57,910 nucleotides of DNA from an uncultured Bacilli bacterium (GTDB lineage Bacteria > Bacillota_I > Bacilli_A > RF39 > UBA660). Position numbers and translations under genes: made by a program. The DNA lies in contig CAKPQS010000004.1 in assembly GCA_934179675.1 (NCBI GenBank), positions 1 through 57,910 on the forward strand, read 5' to 3'. The notes beneath the pieces are model-generated. The model was not told where the DNA came from and did no database searches. It worked only from the letters and a program-made list of their open reading frames with translations. Shown here piece after piece: positions 52,206 through 57,910 of the stretch. Within the stretch, counting starts at the first letter, position 1. Each line of letters begins with the position of its first letter.

Positions 52206-53285
52206 ATGATAAAATTAAATAAAAAAGCAGTTTCAATATTGTTATCGTCATGTATATTAATAACAACTAATACACTTGCTAAATCAGAAAATGATGGTGA
52301 TTATGTAAGTGCAATTACTGATGTAAATATGCGAATCGGTGAAGATGAAAAAAGAAAAAAATTAGGTCTTTTCAATAAATATGATATTGCATATAAAATT
52401 TTAACTATTAATGATTGGGATTTAATAAGATATAACAACAAAATTGGTTTTGTAAAAAATGAATTTGTTGAATTATTGGATATATATGATGAATATAAGG
52501 TAGAACATACAGAAGAAAGAGATTTATTATATGCAAATACAACAATCAATATGCGATTATCTCCTGAAATAACTAACAATAAAATAGATGTAGTAAAACA
52601 AGGAAGTATTCTTACAACAATTGCTATAACCAATAATAATTGGTATATAGTAAAATATAATGGAAAAATAGGATACATAAGTGCTGATTATGTAACATCA
52701 TTAAAAGAGCAAGTTAAAAATGAATATAATATTGAAATTGATTTAAAAAAAATAGTATATGCTAATAAAAATGATTATTTATACGATAACAATGGTATAA
52801 TAATTGGATTAATTAATAAATATGAAACAGCATATTTATTATATGAAAACGAAAATTATTCACTTATTAGAACAGATAAATATATAGGTTATATAGAAAA
52901 CTTATCATTAAATGAAACAGAAGAAAAATTTGTTGAAATAGATTTAGAAGATCAAGAAATAAAATTATATGAAGATGTTGATATATTAATTCAAGCAAAT
53001 ATTGTAAGTGGTAAAAATGAAACACCAACAAGAATAGGAAATTTTAGTATTTATAATAAAGAAACTGATAGATATTTAAAAGGAGAAGATTATAATAGCT
53101 ATGTAAATTATTGGATGCCATTCGATGGTGGTATTGGTTTACATGATGCTACTTGGCGAAATAAATTTGGTGGAAATATTTATATTAATAAAGGGAGCCA
53201 TGGCTGTGTAAATTTACCTTATCAAACAGCTGAATATATTTACGAAAACGTTAAAGTTGGTACTAAAGTATTAGTTCATAAATAG
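52206..53285 (+). CDS. Secreted L,D-transpeptidase (YkuD) with SH3-type domains
   Basis: 359 residues. Signal peptide (to about 26), two to three bacterial SH3-like repeats (about 32-90, 103-160 with INMRLSP...YIVKYNGKIGYISADYV, and a weaker one to 235), then a YkuD catalytic domain with GLHDATW and the HGCVNLP motif holding the nucleophile Cys. It forms 3-3 cross-links in peptidoglycan or attaches proteins to it. It directly follows the pilus sortases but has its own AGAGGT RBS and AT-rich spacer with TATAAT. Confidence 0.93.
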   Translation: MIKLNKKAVSILLSSCILITTNTLAKSENDGDYVSAITDVNMRIGEDEKRKKLGLFNKYDIAYKILTINDWDLIRYNNKIGFVKNEFVELLDIYDEYKVEHTEERDLLYANTTINMRLSPEITNNKIDVVKQGSILTTIAITNNNWYIVKYNGKIGYISADYVTSLKEQVKNEYNIEIDLKKIVYANKNDYLYDNNGIIIGLINKYETAYLLYENENYSLIRTDKYIGYIENLSLNETEEKFVEIDLEDQEIKLYEDVDILIQANIVSGKNETPTRIGNFSIYNKETDRYLKGEDYNSYVNYWMPFDGGIGLHDATWRNKFGGNIYINKGSHGCVNLPYQTAEYIYENVKVGTKVLVHK

Positions 53286-53306
53286 TAGAATTTCTGCTAT
53301 TTTTTT
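53283..53306 (+). terminator. Terminator of the L,D-transpeptidase gene
   Basis: TAGTAGA / TCTGCTA stem (one G-U) followed by T7; the stop codon is within it. Confidence 0.65.
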
Positions 53307-53321
53307 GTGTGCTTCATTTTA

Positions 53322-53350
53322 TTGACAGACAATAAAAAAAATGATAACAT
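53322..53350 (+). promoter_or_regulatory. Promoter of the LysM gene
   Basis: TTGACA (53322-53327), 17 nt, TAACAT (53345-53350). Confidence 0.65.
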
Positions 53351-53386
53351 AATTATTGGATAGTTATATTCTTTAAGGAGGACACT

Positions 53387-54058
53387 ATGAGAAACATAAA
53401 TATTAGTGTTAAAAAAGTACTTGTAGGAACACTTATATTAACTTCTTTTAGTACAAGTGCAGTAGCATATCAATATACTATTAAAAAAGGAGATACTTTA
53501 AATAAAATATCCAAAAAAGCTTATGGTACATCATCATATAGTAATGAACTTGCAAATTATAATAGCATTTTGGATCCTGATTTTATTAAAGTAGGAGATA
53601 TATTAGATATACCTAGTATTAATACAATTAAAAATATTGATACAGAGCAATATGAAATATATGTAGTTAAAAAAGGAGATACATTAAGCAAAATTTGTAA
53701 AAATTATTATAATACATATCAATATGTCAATCAATTAGCGTTCTATAACTCAATTAGTAATATAGATGTTATAAATGTTGATCAAATAATAAAATTACCA
53801 TCAAAATATATTTTAGAACAACTAGATGAATTTAGTTATACAATAAAAAAAGGAGATACTTTAGAAAAAATCGCACTTGCATACTATGGTAAAGAAGGAT
53901 TAGGTCAATTACTTGCAGAATATAATTGTTTATCAACAAATATTTTATATGAAGGTCAAATAATATTTATACCATCATATAACAAAATGTTAGAATTTTA
54001 TAATGCAGTTTATAATATAGAAAAAGGAAAAAATTATGTTAAAAGAAGAAGTATTTAG
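53387..54058 (+). CDS. Secreted protein with three LysM domains
   Basis: 223 residues. Signal peptide (to about 28, cleavage near AVAYQ), then three LysM peptidoglycan-binding domains, each opening with KKGDTL.KI (about 33, 97 and 160) and closing with IPS/LPS. No catalytic domain follows, so it is a pure binding protein, perhaps wall-associated. AAGGAGG RBS. The last 23 nt overlap the phosphohexomutase gene. Confidence 0.9.
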   Translation: MRNINISVKKVLVGTLILTSFSTSAVAYQYTIKKGDTLNKISKKAYGTSSYSNELANYNSILDPDFIKVGDILDIPSINTIKNIDTEQYEIYVVKKGDTLSKICKNYYNTYQYVNQLAFYNSISNIDVINVDQIIKLPSKYILEQLDEFSYTIKKGDTLEKIALAYYGKEGLGQLLAEYNCLSTNILYEGQIIFIPSYNKMLEFYNAVYNIEKGKNYVKRRSI

Positions 54059-55388
54059 AGAATATGATATAAGAGGAATTTATAATAAAACATTAGACGA
54101 TGAAACAGGATATATAATAGGCCAAAGTTATGGAACTAAAGTTCAAGAATTAGGAGGAACTGAAGTAATAGTTGGTTATGATAACAGATTATCAAGTCCA
54201 TCTATTCATGAAAAATTAATAAAAGGCTTAATAAGTACTGGTATTAATGTTTTAGATTTAGGATTAGTAACAACACCTATGTTATATTTTGCAAGAAAAT
54301 ATTTAAATAATCCATTTGGTATAATGATAACAGCTAGTCATAATCCAAAGGAATATAATGGATTTAAATTTTCTTTCAATAATATTGGTAATGCTTATGG
54401 AGAAACAATAAAAGAATTTTATGAATTTACTAAAAAAGGAATATTTAAAACTGGAAATGGAAATATTAAAAACATTAACATTGAAAATGAATATGTAAAT
54501 TATATAATAAAATCTCTTAATTTAGGAACAAAAAAAATAAAAGCTGTCTTTGATCCCGGAAATGGAACTGGATCAGTAATAATTAAGCAAGTCGTTAATA
54601 AGTTACCAATCGAAGCAATATATATAAATGATATAAGTGATGGAACATTTCCTAATCATCATCCTGATCCAAGTGTTCGCACTAATATGAAAATGTTAGA
54701 AGAAAAAGTAAAAGAAGTAAAAGCCGATATAGGTGTTGCTTTAGATGGTGATGCCGATAGAGTAGGGATTGTTGATAATACAGGAAATACTATTTCAATT
54801 GATATTTTGATGGCAATGGTATATAAATATTTAGATAAAAATTTAAAGTATCGAAATGCTCTATTTGATGTAAAATGCTCTAAAACTTTAATTGATGAAT
54901 TAGAAAAACTAAAAATTAAACCAACAATGTATAGAACAGGAGCATCATATACAAATATGATGATGCAAACAGGAAAATTTGATTTTGGTGGCGAATATTC
55001 TGGACATTTATTTTTTAAAGATAAATTTTATGGATTTGATGATGGATTATATGCAGGATTAAGAATTATTGAAATATTATCAAATAATGTTACATTAGAA
55101 AACTTATCTACTGATTTTCATAAATATTATTCAACAGATGAATTATTTATTGATATAAAAGAAGAAAATAAACAAAATATTATAAGTAAATTAAAAGAAT
55201 ATGTTATAAATAAAAAATACAAATATATAGATATTGATGGTATTAGAGTTGAATTTAATACTGGTTGGGCTTTAATTAGATGTTCAAATACAACACCTAG
55301 ATTATCATTAAGATTTGAAGCAGAAACAGAAAAAGAATTAGAAAAAATAAAAAATGAATTCATGGATTTATTGGAGGTATTAAAATGA
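54036..55388 (+). CDS. Phosphomannomutase/phosphoglucomutase
   Basis: 450 residues, alpha-D-phosphohexomutase family. Motifs in order: REYDIRGIY start, phosphoserine loop TASHNPKEYNGFK, metal loop DGDADR, sugar loop GGEYSGHLFF, and phosphate loop RCSNTTPRLSLRFEAE. It interconverts hexose 1- and 6-phosphates for sugar-nucleotide and envelope polymer synthesis. AlgC/ManB-like rather than GlmM-like by its start. Overlaps the LysM gene (23 nt) and mscL (4 nt). Confidence 0.93.
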   Translation: MLKEEVFREYDIRGIYNKTLDDETGYIIGQSYGTKVQELGGTEVIVGYDNRLSSPSIHEKLIKGLISTGINVLDLGLVTTPMLYFARKYLNNPFGIMITASHNPKEYNGFKFSFNNIGNAYGETIKEFYEFTKKGIFKTGNGNIKNINIENEYVNYIIKSLNLGTKKIKAVFDPGNGTGSVIIKQVVNKLPIEAIYINDISDGTFPNHHPDPSVRTNMKMLEEKVKEVKADIGVALDGDADRVGIVDNTGNTISIDILMAMVYKYLDKNLKYRNALFDVKCSKTLIDELEKLKIKPTMYRTGASYTNMMMQTGKFDFGGEYSGHLFFKDKFYGFDDGLYAGLRIIEILSNNVTLENLSTDFHKYYSTDELFIDIKEENKQNIISKLKEYVINKKYKYIDIDGIRVEFNTGWALIRCSNTTPRLSLRFEAETEKELEKIKNEFMDLLEVLK

Positions 55389-55795
55389 AAAAATTTATAA
55401 GCGAATTTAAAACATTTATTTCAAGAGGAAATGTACTTGATTTAGCAGTTGGTCTAGTTATTGGAAATGCATTTAATACAATAGTTAAATCATTAGTAGA
55501 TGACATATTTATGCCATTTATTGGAATAATAATAGGCGGTGTAAATTTCACTAATTTAACATTAAGATTAGGTGATGCTGCTATAAAATATGGCGTATTT
55601 ATACAAAATATCATAAACTTTCTAGCAACAGCTTTCTGTTTATTTATAGTTGTGAAATTTATGAATAAATTACATGAAATAAAAGAAGCAAAAGAAAAGA
55701 AAGATAAGAAAAAAGAAGAAGAAAAGCCAAAGAAAAGTGAAGAAATAATTTTACTTGAAGAAATAAGAGATTTACTAAAAAAAAGTTCAAATTAA
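55385..55795 (+). CDS. mscL: Large-conductance mechanosensitive channel MscL
   Basis: 136 residues: N-terminal amphipathic helix (FISEFKTFISRGNVLDLAVGLVIGNAF split over the start and TM1), two membrane helices, the conserved periplasmic link, and the C-terminal cytoplasmic helix after a long lysine/glutamate stretch. It opens under membrane tension and protects against hypo-osmotic shock. GGAGG RBS inside the end of the mutase gene. Confidence 0.97.
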   Translation: MKKFISEFKTFISRGNVLDLAVGLVIGNAFNTIVKSLVDDIFMPFIGIIIGGVNFTNLTLRLGDAAIKYGVFIQNIINFLATAFCLFIVVKFMNKLHEIKEAKEKKDKKKEEEKPKKSEEIILLEEIRDLLKKSSN

Positions 55796-55806
55796 TGAAC
55801 TTTTTT
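55777..55806. terminator. Bidirectional terminator between mscL and the DUF4044-like gene
   Basis: AAAAGTTCA / TGAACTTTT 9-bp stem with T-runs on both strands; mscL ends near its start and the minus-strand gene ends at 55805. Confidence 0.8.
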
Positions 55807-55939
55807 AATTACCTTGGATAGCATATATAACAAGCGGAACAACACTTGATGCAACCATAATTATTAACATAATCCATACAAACAATTTTGTTACATTATG
55901 TTTCTTTTTAGGTGGCATATTTTTTTTATTTTTTTCCAT
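55805..55939 (-). CDS. 44-residue DUF4044-like small membrane protein
   Basis: ATG at 55939-55937 with AAAGGA RBS upstream; stop TAA at 55807-55805. A lysine-rich N-terminus (KNKKNMPPKKKH) is followed by a single membrane helix KLFVWIMLIIMVASSVVPL, the pattern of the short DUF4044 proteins of Firmicutes. Function of the family is unknown. It is convergent with mscL and shares its terminator. Confidence 0.8.
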   Translation of the reverse strand: MEKNKKNMPPKKKHNVTKLFVWIMLIIMVASSVVPLVIYAIQGN

Positions 55940-55989
55940 AATTAACATTCCTTTCTTTCATCCTTTTAATTATATAAAAGGCACAAAGT

Positions 55990-56017
55990 AAGTTGAAATT
56001 TAATTATTTTTCAACTT
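55990..56017. promoter_or_regulatory. Inverted repeat upstream of the DUF4044-like gene
   Basis: AAGTTGAAA / TTTCAACTT, 9-bp perfect inverted repeat separated by 10 nt, between the divergent DUF4044-like and SpoIIM-like genes. A minus-strand TATAAT lies ~20 nt downstream of it. Possibly an operator or RNA hairpin. Confidence 0.35.
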
Positions 56018-56101
56018 TACACCTCAAATTAATTATATAATATTTTATTAAAAAAAGGAATATATTTTAATTATTTTAATAAAATTAATTGGGTGATAAA
56101 A

Positions 56102-56695
56102 GTGGACAAAGCAATTAATTTTTTTAAAGAAAATAAAAAAACATTATATTTTATTTTTACAATAGCATTAGTTGGACTAGCAGCAGGCATATTTTTTTAC
56201 TTTTTTATATCATATAATGATAAATTAAAATGTATAAATTTTATAAATAAATATATTGATAATATTAAGAACCAAAAATATTTTTTACTTTTTATTAAAA
56301 GCTTTTTATTTAATATTATTTTATTAACATTCATATTTATAAGTGGATTATCAATAATGGGATTTTTTACTGGCACATTATTATTTTTTAGTAAAAATTT
56401 TATTACAGGGTTATATATGTTGTTGTTAACTAAAGTAACCAATTATTATAGTGCTTCTTCATTTTATTTTTTACCAACAGGTTTAATATATATAATAATA
56501 TATAGTATTATGCTCTTATTTTCTTTATCAATATCCGGTAATATACTTTTATCATTATTTAAAGGAAAAAATATAAGTTTTCGCAATGTTAATAAAAAAT
56601 ATTTATTACTTTATATTATAATAATAAGTATTTCTTTAATTTTATCATTATATGAAGGAATAATTTTACCAAAAATATTGTTAAATTTTATATAA
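56102..56695 (+). CDS. SpoIIM-like membrane protein
   Basis: 197 residues from GTG 56102 (GGGTGA upstream). About five hydrophobic helices with FISGLSIMGFFTGTLLFFSKNFITGLYM resembling the conserved core of SpoIIM/DUF95 proteins. In B. subtilis SpoIIM is part of the SpoIIDMP peptidoglycan machine for engulfment. Similarity is by hydrophobic pattern and the central motif only, so true SpoIIM versus a DUF95 relative is open. Confidence 0.7.
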   Translation: MDKAINFFKENKKTLYFIFTIALVGLAAGIFFYFFISYNDKLKCINFINKYIDNIKNQKYFLLFIKSFLFNIILLTFIFISGLSIMGFFTGTLLFFSKNFITGLYMLLLTKVTNYYSASSFYFLPTGLIYIIIYSIMLLFSLSISGNILLSLFKGKNISFRNVNKKYLLLYIIIISISLILSLYEGIILPKILLNFI

Positions 56696-56706
56696 AATAG
56701 TATAAT
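56678..56706 (+). promoter_or_regulatory. Promoter of mnmA
   Basis: TTGTTA (56678-56683), 17 nt, TATAAT (56701-56706). It lies in the last codons of the SpoIIM-like gene. Confidence 0.7.
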
Positions 56707-56723
56707 AGCACTAGGTGATTTTG

Positions 56724-57830
56724 ATGGAAAAAGTTGTAATTGGCATGAGTGGTGGAGTAGATAGTAGTGTAGCTGCAATTTTATTAAAAAAGGCAGGCTA
56801 TGAAGTTATTGGTCTTTTTATGAGAAACTGGGATAGTTTAGTAAATAATGACTTTAATGGTAATCCTACTTTAAATAACAATATATGTCCGCAAGAACAG
56901 GATTATAATGATGCGCTTGCAGTATGTGAAAAAATAGGTATCCCATTACATAGAATTGATTTTGTAAAAGAATACTGGGATTATGTATTTACTTATTTTT
57001 TAGACGAATTAAAAAATGGCAGAACACCAAATCCCGATATAATGTGTAATAAGTACATTAAATTTGATATGTTTGTAAAAGAAGCCAAAAGATTAGGAGC
57101 AGATAAGATAGCAACAGGACATTATGCTAGGTGTATTAATGGTAAGTTATATAAAGCTATAGATACAAATAAAGATCAAAGTTATTTTTTATCACAAGTT
57201 GATAAAAGTATATTTAAAGATGTTTTATTTCCTTTAGGAGATATTTGTAAACCTGAAGTAAGAAAAATAGCAGCTGAATATAATTTAGTTACAGCCCGTA
57301 AAAAAGATTCAACAGGAATATGTTTTATTGGTGAAAGAAATTTTAAACAATTTTTATCAAATTATTTGCCCAATAAACCAGGTATTGTAGTCAATATTGA
57401 AAATAATGAAAAAATTGGTGAGCATATAGGTTTAATGTATTATACAATTGGTCAAAGAAAAGGATTAAATATAGGTGGCAATACAGATAAAATGTTTGTT
57501 GTTGGTAAGGATTTAAGTAAAAATATATTATATGTTGCATTTGGCGATGAGAATAAATATTTATATTCTTATCAAGCTTTAATAACAAATATAAATTATT
57601 TATCTGATAAAAGGCCTCCAAAATGTACAGCAAAATTTAGGTATCGCCAACCTGATATTGACGTAAATGTTGTATATGGTGAGAATGCAATTAAAGTATT
57701 TTATCCTCAAGGTGTTAAAGCTGTAACCCCAGGACAAGCTTGTGTATTATATTTAAATGATGAATGTATACTTGGGGGTATAATTGAAGAAATATATGAT
57801 GAAAATAATAACAAAATATCTTATATTTAA
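56724..57830 (+). CDS. mnmA: tRNA-specific 2-thiouridylase MnmA
   Basis: 368 residues from ATG 56724 (AGGTGA upstream). PP-loop GMSGGVDSSVAA, catalytic cysteines in NPDIMCNKYIKF and STGICFIGERNF, and IGLMYYTIGQRKGLNIGG. It thiolates U34 of Lys, Glu and Gln tRNAs, using sulfur delivered by a cysteine desulfurase (an IscS/SufS-type enzyme). Full length. Confidence 0.96.
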   Translation: MEKVVIGMSGGVDSSVAAILLKKAGYEVIGLFMRNWDSLVNNDFNGNPTLNNNICPQEQDYNDALAVCEKIGIPLHRIDFVKEYWDYVFTYFLDELKNGRTPNPDIMCNKYIKFDMFVKEAKRLGADKIATGHYARCINGKLYKAIDTNKDQSYFLSQVDKSIFKDVLFPLGDICKPEVRKIAAEYNLVTARKKDSTGICFIGERNFKQFLSNYLPNKPGIVVNIENNEKIGEHIGLMYYTIGQRKGLNIGGNTDKMFVVGKDLSKNILYVAFGDENKYLYSYQALITNINYLSDKRPPKCTAKFRYRQPDIDVNVVYGENAIKVFYPQGVKAVTPGQACVLYLNDECILGGIIEEIYDENNNKISYI

Positions 57831-57835
57831 AATAT

Positions 57836-57910
57836 GGTTCTTTGTCAAATAGTGTTGGTCGACAATAAATTTGATGAATGAATTGTCAATATATGAGTGA
57901 TGAAAAATCA
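57836..57910. mobile_element. Probable end of an ISL3-family insertion sequence (partial)
   Basis: GGTTCTTTGTCAAATAGTG at 57836-57854 and the following GTTGG resemble the terminal inverted repeat of ISL3-type elements (GG.TCTTTGTCAA.TAGTGTTGG). The rest of the element, including any transposase, would lie beyond the window. The match is from memory and could not be verified by search. Confidence 0.4.

Noticed and set aside
1..57910. CRISPR array
   Set aside because: No regularly spaced identical short repeats with unique spacers; the repeats seen are coding (DUF285, helicase, pentapeptide-like, sortase).

Overview
The window is very AT-rich DNA from a low-G+C Bacillota (Bacilli/Erysipelotrichia-like, probably gut-associated) that appears able to sporulate. 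The evidence is a set of sporulation-linked genes (ylbJ/ylbL, spoIVB, a spoIIM-like gene, a sirA-yneF pair), Firmicutes gene orders (rplU-prp-rpmA with the long N-terminal L27 extension, nusB-xseA-xseB, lspA-rluD), LPxTG sortase machinery and BspA/DUF285-type surface repeats. TGA is used as a stop in several intact genes (rluD, topA, nusB, 50717), so the genetic code is 11, not the Mycoplasma code. Taxonomy beyond this is inference; no base composition was computed.

Layout. 1-4.7 kb: the 3' part of a DUF285 repeat surface protein, then a divergently arranged type II secretion/type IV pilus-like set (ATPase on minus; two pseudopilins on plus, one fused to a glycine-rich domain). 4.7-8.9 kb: ylbJ and ylbL (divergent), a hypothetical gene and an acyl-CoA synthetase, ending at tRNA-Thr(GGT). 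9.0-15.3 kb: an accessory island downstream of the tRNA. It holds small unknown genes, a serine-recombinase/relaxase chimeric pseudogene, an SF2 helicase with five C-terminal repeats, a probably frameshifted gene, about 690 bp without a convincing gene but with two possible small-RNA units, two tiny membrane genes and a DUF285 fragment.

15.4-23.1 kb: housekeeping genes lspA-rluD-rhomboid, rplU-prp-rpmA behind an L21-type leader, a pentapeptide-like repeat protein, hinT, and a short sufC-sufD-sufS operon. 23.1-30.8 kb: cell-envelope genes, namely a BIG2/DUF2927-like protein, a minus-strand DUF4358-MBOAT-DHHW set for exopolymer O-acylation, a FemAB-type ligase, and a surface protein with an FGE/C-type-lectin-like C-terminus.

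30.8-43.8 kb: topA, two unknown genes, an RNase J paralogue with a degenerate active site, a decayed flavodoxin, a PAP2 phosphatase, sirA-like/yneF/ygjV-like/gpsA, mutS, nusB-xseA-xseB. 43.8-53.3 kb: spoIVB and then a complete-looking sortase-pilus cluster (coiled-coil protein, dedicated signal peptidase I, VWA tip pilin, backbone pilin, class C sortase, small anchor-type pilin, second sortase) followed by an L,D-transpeptidase. 53.3-57.9 kb: LysM protein, phosphohexomutase, mscL, a 44-residue DUF4044-like protein on minus, a SpoIIM-like protein, mnmA, and at the right edge what looks like the terminal repeat of an ISL3-type insertion sequence.

Many genes have clear sigma-A-type promoters (TTGACA-like, 17 nt, TATAAT-like) and short hairpin terminators, often with the terminator of one gene overlapping the promoter of the next.
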